Source: Physcia stellaris
Taxonomy: Eukaryota; Ascomycota; Lecanoromycetes; Caliciales; Physciaceae
DNA length: 64,000 nucleotides
Direction: 5' to 3'
Assembly: GCA_018902385.1 (NCBI GenBank)
Contig: JABSSW010000022.1
Span: 186,001 to 250,000, forward strand
Within the stretch, counting starts at the first letter, position 1, and the number at the start of each line of letters is the position of its first letter. Of the stretch, positions 1 through 12,074 are shown one piece after another. The notes below the pieces were generated by a model that saw only the letters and a program-made list of their open reading frames with translations, searched no databases and was not told the DNA's origin. The position numbers were made by a program, and so were the translations under genes.

Positions 1-535
1 AAGTCACTGTGTCTCTTACGGATACAACCCGTGGATATTTTTTTGGATGGCTTCAATAATGCTGTCTATTGAGACAAGCAACCTTCCATGCGAGAAACCT
101 CGTGACATCGGGTCTTACTTCCATGGTTTACCAAGAGGCCGATGGATCACAGATTGGGGTGCAGACTCTTTGGCCGTCTGAGAGACCGTTTTGAAATATC
201 AGATGCAGTGGACGCTACGGTAGGTGAAAGCAGTGCCAAAAAAATGGCTCTCTTTCAATTGAGTTACAACTATCTTGCGGTTTCTAGGCAATGACAAAGT
301 TTCCGGCAATCGACGAAGCGCTTGGACGAATCTCTTCGACCACTGCGGCAGCGGTAAAACCCTACTCAGTAGTAGCTACATGAGAGGCGCTCGAACAATA
401 CACTCGACATTGATCTTGCATATTGGCGACGTGTATCACCGTAGACTATCACCATCGTTTCGAAGTATGGTATCAAGCTCCCATCTCCAATTCACGTCGC
501 CACACAACCATTCCTAGACCGACTTGGGAAGTATC
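1..535. other. Left edge, no gene recognised
   Basis: I see no supported gene here. The open frames are short, lack a family match and have no matching splice partners. The last ~100 bases are pyrimidine-rich and lead into the start codon of the secreted-protein gene, so part of this stretch is probably its promoter and leader. Confidence 0.5.
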
Positions 536-1217
536 ATGCTACTTTCTGCTTCCGCCCTTGTCTTATCCTGTACCCATCTAATCTCTGCTCTCCCTTCACA
601 ACACCCAGCAGAGTCATCTCAAGATCCCGATCTCAAGCGCTTAAACCCATCCGCTCCTTCTCTAACATTATCCCCAAGCCGCATCCCCACGAACTCCTCT
701 TCGACGAACGAGGTCCCCACATGCTGGCCCTCTACCTCACCCCCCGACCCTCCCGTCTGGCCAATAACCCGTCCCAGCGACTGCGGCTTCGCAATCCGTC
801 TCATCATCAGCGAGCACCGCGCCCTGTATGTTCTTCCCCTTCCATATCCCCTTAACTCGTCATCCCCCATCCTTCAACCCGTCAACAAGCACAGAATCTC
901 CTCCCCCAAACCCCCTCTCCCCTCCACAAACCCTAACACCCCCAACCCAACAGAACCCCCAAGAATGGACCACCCCCCACGACTGGACCTATTCCAGCTG
1001 CGGCGTCTTCCTCCTCCCAGGAACGTCCCTGAGCCGCGACACCTTCTCTCGGCTCGCGGCGAGCAGGGTGCTGGCCGCTTGCGTCAGGGTTGAGGAGGGG
1101 TGGAGGGGCGGCGCGCAGGTTGTTGGGCCGAGGGGCACTTTTAGGGTGCTTGTTGTGGGCAGGGCGGGGAGGCCTGGGGTGGGGTTGGGGTTAGGGATGG
1201 GGAGACTAGCGATATAA
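536..1217 (+). CDS. Small secreted hypothetical protein, two exons
   Basis: The reading frame opens at 536 with a hydrophobic leader (MLLSASALVLSCTHLISALP) that looks like a secretion signal. It continues to a segment containing PSDCGFAIRLIISEHRA, then is interrupted. A second frame, in phase after splicing, carries EWTTPHDWTYSSCGVFLLPG, DTFSRLAASRVLAACV and RGTFRVLVVG before a stop at 1217. A Cys near the end of the first part and a TYSSCG-type Cys plus a final AAC in the second recall a common ascomycete family of unknown secreted proteins. The intron lies between about 826 and 953. The in-phase pair is a weak GTTCTT donor at 830 with the CAG ending at 953; a GTATGT at 826 with an AG at 889 also keeps frame but adds a proline-rich insert. 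Function unknown. Confidence 0.55.
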
Positions 1218-1960
1218 CATAATCGCAAAGAGTGATCCGCTTACGAGAAAGTGGGAGCGGGGAAGGAAGGCCTTTTGAGAATCTGATGGATTGGATGGAT
1301 AGATAGATAGAAGGGAGATATGATTATTCTTATTTAAGAATAGCTACGTAGCAGTTTCATGCGAACTCATCCACTGATCCCATACCCCCTTAACTGAAGA
1401 ACAAGGATATCTCCATATCCTCCCTCCGTCCCTACCCATCTCTCCAAATAACCCTCAGCAGACCTCTGTTTACTCAGATCCAGAGAACCAAACGCCCGGC
1501 CTAGATCATCGTGCCCCCTTTTCTTTCCATCCCTTCCCTTCACTCACAATCAAGAATCAGACTCCCCGTCATGTTGTTTCGGCCGGGTGACACCTTCCGC
1601 GGCCCCGCGAAACTGGACGGTAGCACGCTGATTCGGGTACGAAACTTTCTTCGTCATCGAGGTCGATTTGGGGTGGGGGAAGGAGGGGGTTGGGTTCGGT
1701 ACGCTGATACTTGAGGAGGAGGTTGGGTGGTAGGCTTCATTCGCTTGCTAAGACGTATTTTGGTAGTCGAGGAGGAGGGGCAGGAAGATGTGGACGAGGA
1801 GGGTGGCGGAGGTCGCTTGGTATAAATCGTTAGGTGCTGCGAGGTAGCTGTTGAGGCGTTGGTGACGGAGCTCGTTGTCTTAGTGGTTGGCACGACACGA
1901 AAGCATGAATGTCATTTCCTGGCTCATCGGCATGTTCACTGCTATTTTACCCGCTGCTAG
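1218..1960. other. Convergent intergenic stretch
   Basis: This lies between the 3' ends of the secreted-protein gene and ESA1. It contains a short GGAT/AGAT microsatellite near 1285-1315 and G-rich or purine-rich runs near 1670-1890. Open frames here are low-complexity (Pro/Thr/Ser) on the minus strand and I do not regard them as genes. The 3' untranslated regions of both neighbours probably occupy parts of it. Confidence 0.5.
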
Positions 1961-4035
1961 CTACCAGTTCCATGTCCTGCTGCTTGCATTGAAGGTTGGT
2001 GGTTTCCACTGCAGTCGCTCTGGGTCGATCTTCCGCTTTCCCTTGATCTTTTCTTTCTCTTTTTGCTTTTCTCGTGCTTCGAGGACGGCGTTGGTGAGCA
2101 CTATTACGTGTTGGCCTTTCTATATGCGGATATCAGTCTTGGTCTACCGTAGGATCTCCAAGACAGTAAGGGCCAGAGGATAGAAGAGCACTCACCGAGT
2201 ATCTCAACATATTCATATTCTGCAACGTATGCAGCACATCCGCGGTCGTCATGGCGCTCCAGCCCCCAATATCCTCCACGCTAACTCCTTTACTACTCCT
2301 TTCATCTAACAGGACATCGACAACGGTCTCAGCCCAGTAGGCGCGATATCCCAGTAATCCCAGATCCGACAGTGGTTTTTCAGGACTCCCGAGCTTTCCT
2401 TCTCGCTTGCTGAGCTCGTAGCTGAAAGCAATCAACAGCTTCCCAAACCCTTTTCTCTGATATTGTGGTAAAGTGAGGATACAAGCGACGTTGTAACCCT
2501 CTGCTGACTCTTTTTCTTTCGAGAAATAGCCGACGAGGTGACATCCCTTCTTATCTCGCGTCGTCATGCAATAGAATAAGAAAGGGTCTACGTCGTAGTA
2601 AAGTGTCTTATGGTCCAGAAACAGCTTGCTTAGCAGACATAGATTCCGACACCACCTCCTCTGCCTCCTCCCATCAATCTCAAAGAACGAAACATGATCA
2701 TCACGATAGATCTCGTTTCCGGGAGGATGTAGCAGAGTGCATTTCGCTCTATGTCGCGTGAATTCCGTGAGTGATGGGGCGTAGCTCAGACAAAATTCGC
2801 AGATGTAGACCAGATCTGCGTCGGTAAATGAAGACGGATAAGGCGAGAAATACCACGGCTCCATCTCAAACTCGCCCATTTGAATCCTTGACAGATTCCG
2901 TACGCGCGAGATCTCCGTCTGATTCTGCGTCATGCTCCCACCCGTACGCAATTTCTCAATTTCTTCCTCGCGCGAGAAAGGCTGAGTGTGGTTTGGTGCA
3001 GAGGCCTTAGCTGCAGCCGCGGCATCTTGAATATCGGGCAGTTCGATATCTGAGTCCTCAGCTTGGGGCGTGCCTGTGACAATTTCAGGGGCAATGACGG
3101 AGATGGATTGGTCACTTCCTGGGCGGTTTTCTTTGCCGCCGCTGACTAGGGATGGTCGACGCGGTTGCCGAGCTTGGATGTTGCCGGTCGTAGAGCTTAA
3201 TTCTGGAGTTTCCGAATTCTTGCGACTGGTGGTGGACGTTCGTGGGCGCTTTTGGCCAGCGGTGGATTTGGGTTGCTTCTGGGCTTTTGATGCGGGAGCA
3301 GTTGATTTTTGAGATTTTTTCGAGGGGGCTTCGGGGGCGGGCCATTCCACTTCTTGGGCGAGGTCGAGACGATCGGCGGATATCCATTCTAGACGCTTGC
3401 TTAGTATAGAAAATGTGAAGTAAGCAGAAGGCTCGATGTACCGTCGAGACGTTTGTTGAACTCTTCATAGTGAACGCTGACCAGGGTTAAACAAGACATT
3501 TACCAGCGGACCTGGCTCGAAGACCTACTAATAACTTGGCTTTCCTTTCCGGGTTTGTATCATCAAGATCTCTGCTTTTCGCTTCTCGCCATCCTAATAA
3601 GGGGGAAAATTGTGTCAGATAGACATCCATTATTGCCTAAGATCGACAAGCTATTCAAAGCCACCGTTGCTTGAGAACATGAATGACCACTTAAATCGTA
3701 TTGGTGAAGGTGTAAAACATAAGAGAAAACGTCACAAGAAAGAAAGGTAGATAAGAAAACATCGAATAGGGCCTCGCGACAATTCAATAGTTATGGGGAG
3801 GATGCATGCCCGGGGGCGACCGGTCGCAATAACTGAAAGTACCGACTCACTTTTTCAACAAAAGCCTTCACACCAGTTCTGTGAATTATATGAGCGATTT
3901 TTCACGATCAAGGTATCGATGCGACATAGAATTCGAAAGCGTAAGATCATACCTTATCGTGTTGATGGTCGCGAAGCCTTTTTCTACTGGGTCTGGCGTG
4001 TTTGTGCGATCTTGCGAGTCGGCACGGGGCGCCAT
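1961..4035 (-). CDS. ESA1: MYST histone acetyltransferase ESA1 (NuA4 catalytic subunit)
   Basis: Catalytic subunit of the NuA4 complex, which acetylates histone H4 (and H2A.Z) in chromatin. Exons on the minus strand: 4035-3953, 3878-3851, 3593-3529, 3476-3442, 3388-2196 and 2119-1961; every junction is GT..AG and in phase, giving 520 residues. Residues ~25-85 form a chromo barrel domain ([25 protein letters not shown]). A Ser/Pro/Lys-rich linker follows. The MYST domain has a C2HC zinc finger (Cys267, Cys270, His283, Cys287), the autoacetylated Lys near 331 in [10 protein letters not shown], catalytic Cys373, the acetyl-CoA loop [10 protein letters not shown] and the general-base Glu near 407 in [10 protein letters not shown]. 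The C-terminus ends SSRTWNW, as in the family. The start is chosen because the upstream exon reads in phase into the chromo domain. Exon 2 is only 28 nt. Confidence 0.95.
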
Positions 4036-4756
4036 TTCTGCTTAGATTAAGGCTTCAAACTTATTTTTTTTATGATTCAGAATGCGCAAAAAAAGTTCAT
4101 AGAATTTGGGCAGCTTTTGGAGGGTCTGGTGATGAAATGAAGAGGATGTTGATGACTCCGGGTTTGGGTGTTGGTTATGTCTTTTAGGTGCTCGCTGGGC
4201 TGTTGTTCGGCTACGGAACAGGAGCCTTAACAGATTTCGAAGGGCCCAGAATCTACAGCGCCGGCAGGGCTCAACTTTGAGAGAATAGTAGTGGGAGTGT
4301 TATTAGAAACGTTTAGTTAACATGTAGCAGACTCCGTGCGAGCAGTTCAAGACGAACATTAAAAGATTCTGATCCTGTTCTCAGTTGTTACATCAATCTA
4401 GAGGGCTCTTTTATCCAGACACTGTTTATTTCTCCTCCTTTCATGCCGCACAAGCTATCCTCCTACCCTCACCTCGTCCGAGTGCCTTCTAGGCCTGAAG
4501 CAGTTCTGTGATGGTCGCGCCTGTGGGTATCAAGATGGATTCGTCGTGGGACCAATCGACTCGATCGAACTGTGACAGAATGGGCCTATGTTCTTGTTAT
4601 CCTCATGATGGCGTCTGCGTACAAGAGAATTCTTCGATCAGAATTGTTATCCAAGTGGAAAGGAGTGGGAATAATTAAATAACAAGTCATCTGCTGGGAT
4701 GAAGAACATTCGGGCGCAAGATTCAGACTTCCAGGTGAGCCAGGGTTCATGTCTTA
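4036..4756. other. ESA1 upstream region to transposon boundary
   Basis: Non-coding as far as I can read: upstream (promoter side) of ESA1 and then unremarkable mixed-composition DNA. Base composition is normal up to 4756, where the terminal inverted repeat of the DNA transposon begins. There is no sign that the mutation process in the repeats has spread into this flank. Confidence 0.5.
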
Positions 4757-4867
4757 CCTCGGCTTGCATCTTCTCGCGCCCGCGCGAAAACCTGAAATGC
4801 AACTTTTTTTTATTTATTTCTGCATGTCAAATCGATAAAATCGATTTTTTCGGTTTCAATAATTCAT
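4757..4867 (+). repeat. Left terminal inverted repeat of DNA transposon
   Basis: Matches the reverse complement of 28933-29043 over ~111 bp, including CGCGCCCGCGCGAAAACCTG and AAATCGATAAAATCGA. About eight differences are transitions in which one copy has C before C or T and the other has T. A few bases in the poly-T tract also differ. Confidence 0.85.
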
Positions 4868-6868
4868 CATCATCATCGATTAATTCGTGATATCATGATT
4901 ACACGTGTTCGAGCATATTGTTACGATCGCACATTTGAAAATTGAATCGCAACGATCGTTACAAACGCGATCAAAAAACACAAATCGTCGAAAAAAAAAC
5001 GCGATGAAAATGAGAACACGAATAACAACAACAATTTCATCAAAAACAAGAAAAAAAATTCAACGAGTCGATTACGAATAGCACGATTTTCATTAATGAT
5101 ATTCGCTTTTTTGAATTCGTTGTTATCGAAAAACGATCGTCGACGTTTTCGTTGTTTTACACGATAAACATTTTAGTCTCGTACAACGACAACAAAATTA
5201 TGAGCAAAATAGCGATTTTCAAAACATTCAATTATTCGAATTTCAATGAAAATTCGATATTTCGATTCAATAAAATCGTCGAAAATCGAAATGTGATCAA
5301 ACATGAACGCACGACGAATTTGCAATGTGTTTCGTTCAAAAACATTGCAAAACAAAAATTCAACGATGATAACGATTGAAATGTTTGTCATGAATTTGTT
5401 ATGCAATGATTTCATGACAAAAAAAAAAATGTTATCGTTAATATCGTGTTTCGATACGATAATAAATTGAAAAATAAAATCATTTTTTTTTCAAAAATTT
5501 TTAGCAAAAAACGATGTCATATTGTTGAAATTGATTCGTTTTTTTTCAATTTTTTCGATATCGATGACGAGCAATTGAACAACGATACGAATGAAAATGT
5601 TAACAAATTACGTGTTAAAAAAATTCAAAACGAAAAATAAAAAGAAAAAAAAAATTCGAATTCGATCATCGTCAAACAAAAAAAGCAACGAAACTTCGTA
5701 AAAAAACAAAAAAACAATTAGAATTTGAAAATCATAAAATGTTTTTTATATGAAAGTGCAATTCGCAAACATGTCGAAATAATACATCATATTGTTGACA
5801 ATTTCGTGACGAAAACGATAAACATTATGTTTTGTATCACGAGTGATTCGACGAGTGAAACGATATTATCGTTACGAAAAAAACGATTGTCGATAAATTT
5901 TCAAACAAATTGCAATTCAAGTTATACGATATGAAAAATTTTTTTGAAAACAAACAACGATCGAAAAAAAAAAAAAAAAAACATTGTAAAAATGCTCAAC
6001 GAAAAATTTGCATTTATTTTATTATCGTCGACGATATTAATGTCACAATCATCGATTTTTGAAACGTCAATGAATTCGTATTATTTTTATCAATTTTTTC
6101 AAATTTCGTTTTCATCGTATCAGCAAGCAAATCAACATTCGTACGTTATGTCGTTTTCAGAAAATGTTTTTTAATTTTTTTTTTTTTACGATCAACAATC
6201 GTATTATTTTTTTCAATTCGATTTTCAATTCGAATTTCAATATTCATCACAATTTCATTTCAATTTTGTTTCAATTTATCATTCGAAATCGCATAATTTT
6301 GTTTTTTCAATTTTTTCGTCGTTTTTTTATTTTGACACGTTTTCGAATGTTTTTGAATTTCGTTTCGTGACGATCAAAAATAAATCAAACGTGATCGAAA
6401 AACTTTCGTCGTCAATTTTTCAAAACAATTCGATTCAGTTTTCGAAAAACAAAGCGAAAACATTATTTTTGAAAAATTACATCGTGTGATAAATAAAACG
6501 CAATTTCGAAAATCAAAACGTATTTCAAAACGCAAATGAATTATTGAACGATAAATTTTACATTTTGAAACAAATACGAAAATTTATCAAAAACGATTGA
6601 AACGATTTGAACATATTCAAAAATCTTGAAACACGTTTACAAAAAAAAATTAAAATTTTTTTGAACGAATACAACAACATCAAAAACAAAAAACATGCGA
6701 TAAAAAAACAAAATGAAAAAAAAAATTTGAATGCATTGTTTTTGATCGCAAAAATTTTGAAACACGATGTTTGATCGAATTTACGAAAAATCGAAACATA
6801 CATCGATTCAAAAATTTCGAATTCGTGCTTTTTGATTTGAAATAAAAAAATGAATAAAAAAATCAATT
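4868..6868. other. Left arm of DNA transposon, heavily mutated, coding content unclear
   Basis: Very AT-rich DNA in which CC and GG are almost absent. Open frames of 60-100 codons occur on both strands. The plus-strand series at 5152-6370 has the density expected of a decayed second gene, running convergently to the transposase, but no protein family can be named. If it is a gene, the element carried an accessory frame besides the transposase. A ~60 bp stretch at 6790-6850 resembles one at 27570-27630 in the right arm. Confidence 0.35.
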
Positions 6869-6873
6869 GCGAA

Positions 6874-7063
6874 TGTCAAGAACAATGTGTGAAAGAATGT
6901 AAAAAGCTTGATTGTTAATTTTACGAAAAAGTTTCGAAATATATACTGTAAAATTATGATGACAAATGATTTATTTTTCAACGACAAACACGTTTAACTT
7001 TCAAATTCTGTCATTGACAATCGTCAGACAGATTTTCGTTTCATAGTCGACAGATTTCTAACA
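6874..7063 (-). repeat. Gypsy 1 3' LTR
   Basis: 190 bp, TG..CA termini, same length as the copy at 27286-27475. The ~15 differences are all transitions, mostly C to T before C or T, and the complementary G to A after A or G. The left target duplication GCGAA is at 6869-6873. Confidence 0.9.
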
Positions 7064-7828
7064 ATCTGTCTCAATCAAAATAGACGACATCGTCTCGATG
7101 TCAACAATGCTTTCTAGTCATACAAAACACTATTCGTGTTGATATTTTTAATTTTTCTTTTCTAATTTTTGAAATCGATGAGAGCGTCGCATCAAAATAT
7201 CAGTTGCGATAATCGACGACGTGACTGAAATCAGCGAAATAATAAAAAATGTGATCAGTTCGACGATGATTGACTTTCGAATCAGAACAAATGTTTCGAA
7301 TCTAAAAGTTAACGAAGATGTCGTGTTCGATTTACGTGAAATGACAATCGCGAATCGTTGATTTGTTGAAAATTGATTGACAAACGTCGACGTCGAGAAA
7401 ATAATTGTGAAAAACTTTCTAGTCAATGAAATGATTGCGAAAAACTGTTTAAAATCGAAAGATTTGAACGAAATGATAATCTTGATCGATAAGATGAAAA
7501 GCTTATGCAAACGATTTGACAAAAACATCGTTGAACGCAACGCGTTTTCGTAATTTTGTACAAAATTTTGAACGTCATCGAGTTTTGATAGATTTCGTCA
7601 CTCATCGTATTGTGATTTTCAATCTTTTCATTTGACAAGATATTCATCGTCACGACGTTTGATTTGACGTTTGTTGATAAATTTTTCAATTTTTCATGAT
7701 TTGACTCGATTCGTGTTTTTTTCAACGAAAACAGAATTTGACTGATCTGAACGCGAACGATTGAAAAAATCGTTCATTGATGAAAAAACAAATTTCAATT
7801 GAATTACAGATAGAACAAAATGTATACG
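7064..7828 (-). other. Gypsy 1 region between integrase and 3' LTR
   Basis: Mutated internal DNA of gypsy 1. Minus-strand fragments at 7725-7148 are in the position of the integrase C-terminal tail or a chromodomain, but the remaining residues are too altered to claim one. No clear polypurine tract survives next to the LTR at 7063. Confidence 0.4.
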
Positions 7829-10800
7829 TCAATGATTCGAAAATTTCAGTCGATAAATCAGATTGTCAATCTTCTCAAGAATTTTGAAAAAATCGATATA
7901 TTGTTGATTCAACTTTTTATCGAAAATTTCAATTGTCGATATATTGTAATCATGATGCAATTTAATCAATGCATAATCGTCAATCTTCATGAATAAAAAT
8001 TGATGTTTGCGATCGTAATAATATTTGCTGATCATTTGAGCGAATGCAATAGCGTCAGTCACTTCAAAACGAACACGAATAATTGCATTGAAAAAATTTT
8101 TGCGAAAGATTTTCGATTGTCAGTTGCGTAAAATTCTTTCAAATCGTCGATGAAATCAGATGTAACGAATTGACGAAACATGTTCAAAAATTGCAACGAA
8201 ATGAATTCGTAAAACGTCTCATTGAATGTTTTGTGAATAATGACAAAATGAAAATTGTTGAAATGACGTTGCAATTTGAACAATATTTTAAATCACTCAG
8301 TTGAATTTTTTATTGTAATCAAATAAAATCGAAAAGCAATCTCAATCATTTGATTAGTTCGTTCGAATTGATCGTCAATCTGAAAATGATATGCAATCGA
8401 ATAAAACAGACGAATTTCGAATCGTTTGAAAATCGCTGATCATATATCAAACAAAAACTTGCGATCTCGATTCGAAATTATGATTTTTGATATATTTCAA
8501 TCAACAACATCTAATTTATCGATTAACGCGATTTTTTATTCAACGACAAATCAAATCTTTTTGTCGACAACGAGCGTGAATCGCTTCGTGAATTTGCAAG
8601 TGACAAACATCGCGATATTCAGTTCGTCATCAGAAACAAATAAAGTTAAAATGAAATCAATGATGATTGTATGAAATGAAATCGACGAAATTAATATGAA
8701 TTGTAACGAATCATACGATGCGTGTTTTCTGATTTGATACATTTGACATTTCGAACAATGCTTCAGATAATCACGCAAATAACGAAACAAATCGCGAATA
8801 TAGTATGAAACGAACATCTTTTCGAAACATTTGACGTAATCGATATGTTCATCGTCATGAATCAGTCGCAGAATGTTTGATACAACGAAATGAAAAATGC
8901 AAAAACGACGCGATTCGTAAACATGATCATCGATGATAAAATCATTTGAACGAAAAATCAAATCGTTTTTTTCTTTACAAAAAAATAATTTTGCGACGTT
9001 TTCGTCGTCAACATTTAGTATTTGACTGATTTTTTGTCAATTCAAATCGATTTTGTAATTTTCGAATATTCGATTGCGAAAATCTTTTTTCATTTCGACG
9101 AGTGAAATGATGAACAGAACATCAAATTCATTTTCATCAGAATTTTTGATCATTGACGCGTTAATATTATTATTGATTAAACGTGACAATGCGTCAAAAA
9201 CGATGTACTGTTTGTTTGATTTGTGTCGAATATCGAAATTGAAACGCTGAATATAATTTGAAGCACGAACAAAACGAAAATTTAATTTGTCAATTGAAAT
9301 CGTTGTCATCGTAATTTGATTAGCAATGTCGAATGCAAACTCGTGATCAATATAAACGATTGTTTTGTTTGACGAGATTTCGACAATATGTTTTGTTTTC
9401 TTGAATATTCACACAATGTTTGCTATTTTCAATTCAATGAATCAATATTTTGTTTCGACATCGATGAATAATCGACTAAAAAAAAGTATCGATTTTATAA
9501 CATGACGAAAAAAATATTTGTTTGATTCGAAAAAAAATTTTTTGACATAATACAGCATGACATCAAAGTCGAACTTTTTGCTAACATTCAAATCAATGAA
9601 TAATTGACGTTTGAAATTTGAATGTATTAAATAAAAAAATTTTGTCAAAACGATTTGCAAAGCATCAAACGAAATCAGTTTTTCTGTCGTAAAATGTTGC
9701 ACGCGTGTTTTCGAAAAATAGACGCGTTTAACACTTTTTGCAATAAATTCGTTACGCAAAAATTCTGTTTTTCTGTTTTGTAACGATTTGAAAATGTCAA
9801 CATAATGAACGATGTAATCACGTAGTCAATCAATCAAGTCAAAATACGTTTCGAATTGTCGAAAAATACGAAAAAATCGAAATTTGACAATTGTTTTGAG
9901 TTTTTTTTCGAACGTGATTAAATCGAATGAATCAATTTTTTGATCGAGAAATGAAATTGATAAATAATTCAGAAAAATCTTGATAAATTTGATCGAAATG
10001 TTGTTTTTGTTTAATACTGAAAATATTTTGCGCAAGTGAATTTCGTGTTCGACTTTTGTACGAAAAAATATCATTATATCGTTCACATAAGTTTTGACAA
10101 AATGACAATATTCGCGAAACAATCGATCAATTTGACGTTGCACGTACGTCGATGAGTTTTTGTAATTCATGACGATCACGTTGAAATTTTTTTGATTTTT
10201 ATGATTGACGACAGTAAATTTGTGTCGATCATTTGAATGAACTCGTCATTGATAAAAAAAAGCTAAACAATCAATGATTGATATGTAATCGCAATTTCGC
10301 ATTGCGATTATAATATTTGTTTGCAATGATAACGAATATGCGTCAAATTGTGTTATGACATTGAAATTTCTAATGTTTATAATTACACGATTTTTTTTTT
10401 CGTCGTCAACGCTTTTTCAAACGCAAAAACAAGAATAGAAAAATGACGTTGATTGATTAATTCAAAACATTCGATCAATGCGATGCAAATCGTCGAAAAT
10501 CTTGTCAATCAATTTTTTGTTTTTTGCATTCAAAAATACATTTTTGTTTTTTTTGATACACGTTTTTTTCAATCGTTTTTCAATGATATTTTCATTCAAT
10601 TCTCTTTCGACATTTTAGCAAAATCGATATTCTGTCAAAGCGTCGAAAACTTTTCAACAATTTTGACGAATGAGTTTAATTCGTCGAAATTGTAAACGAT
10701 AACGTCGTTAAACAAAACGATTTCGATCAGCGAAATAGAAACGTCTGTAAAAAATTTTTCGAAATCGCTATTATCGATTTTGATTGTGAAAATTTTTCGC

Positions 10801-11474
10801 AATTCAACAATTGACATCGAAATTTGTGACAAAATAATTACAAACGATATTGATGTTTGTGACAGAATGATTAACGACGATGAGATAACAAACGTAATCG
10901 AAAAATTATTATCGATTGTAACGACGACGACGTAAATCACGACGCAAGCGAAAATGAATTTTTTGAATCAATCATTCTTGTGAATGAATTTTGATTTTTT
11001 GACGACGAAATATTTGACATTTTCGTCGTCGATATCGATATGAAAATCATTGAAAAAATCAATTTCAAATATTTTGTTTAGTCGAAAATTTTTAGAAATC
11101 ATGATTGAAAATTTTCTATTGTTGCGTACAATAATAAACTTAATAAACGCGTCGACGAGATATGCATACAAAATGAAATTGAAATTGTCATTCGATTCAA
11201 ACAGAAAATTTTTTGTAATCGACAATTCAACATGATAAACGACAACGATCATCTCGACATGTGACGAAATGACGATAATTTTTTTGAAATGAACAAATCG
11301 TTGAATCGTCAACTTGAAAAAGCGTATTTTCAATGATATGATTATGTCGATATTATTTATCATTGCGTGTCTTTTAGTCATATCGATAACGAAATTTTCG
11401 AATTCAATGATGTCATTGTTTAGAAGCATGTTGATTTTCAAATTGTCAACGAAATAAATTTCGCGTCTGAACAA
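7829..11474 (-). pseudogene. Gypsy 1 pol relic: protease, RT, RNase H, integrase
   Basis: Reading on the minus strand, fragments follow the Ty3/gypsy order. 11474-10968 lies in the protease position. 10179-9826 is reverse transcriptase, with LFREYCHFVKTYVNDIMIF, where the YVDD box reads YVND. 9309-9037 is RNase H (YIQRFNFDIRHKSNKQYIV). 8961-8551 is the integrase zinc-binding region with HCSKC and SYYIRDLFRYLRDYL. 8062-7829 resembles the integrase C-terminal part (MKIDDYALIKLHHDYNI). Frames are broken by stops between fragments, so the gene is dead. The Asp-to-Asn change in the RT active site (codon 10081-10083) is a G-to-A change after G, as expected from the local mutation bias. Confidence 0.85.
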
Positions 11475-11754
11475 CGACGTGATTTTTTGATCATTCTTTG
11501 TGTCAAATATGTGAATATCACATATGACATATTTTCAATTCTCATGTCGATTAATGTCTAAATCACGAATTTGAAATGACGAAATCATGATACGAATGAA
11601 AATATTGAATGTTTGTGCTTTGAAAAAGTTTCGATTCATAAATGAAACGCTAATATCGATGTTCAAACACACGTCTTTTGACACGACGATTACGACAAAT
11701 GAAATTTTGACTTTGACGTAATTTCAATCACGAAATTCGTATTCGATGTCAATA

Positions 11755-12074
11755 TGTAAGACTCGTACTAAGAATAGTATAGTCTAATGAATTATTGGCA
11801 TCAGAAATGTATAACTTGAAATGTAATATATTGATTTACTAATCGCTACAGAACAGACTACGTTTTGCAGCTGCTTTTTATCGACATTCTATTTATTCAA
11901 TCGTACGAATCCGATCGACTTCGACTGACAGTGTGAACTTGTTGAGTTTATCGTTGACCGAGTTGTAAAATGATTGAGACTGATTCTCTTCGAAGTCATT
12001 CGAACTTCGATAATCGAATTGCTTGACGAGATGCGAATCGCATTTCCGAAAATTTTGAACTCTTATCTTTTACA
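11755..12074 (-). repeat. Gypsy 2 3' LTR
   Basis: 320 bp. Compared with 18081-18400, about 25 positions differ and all are transitions. Each is explained by C-to-T before C or T in one copy, or the complementary G-to-A after G or A. Confidence 0.92.

Noticed and set aside
1654-1893. 79-codon Pro/Thr/Ser-rich minus-strand frame as a gene
   Set aside because: Low-complexity shadow in the region downstream of ESA1; no family features.
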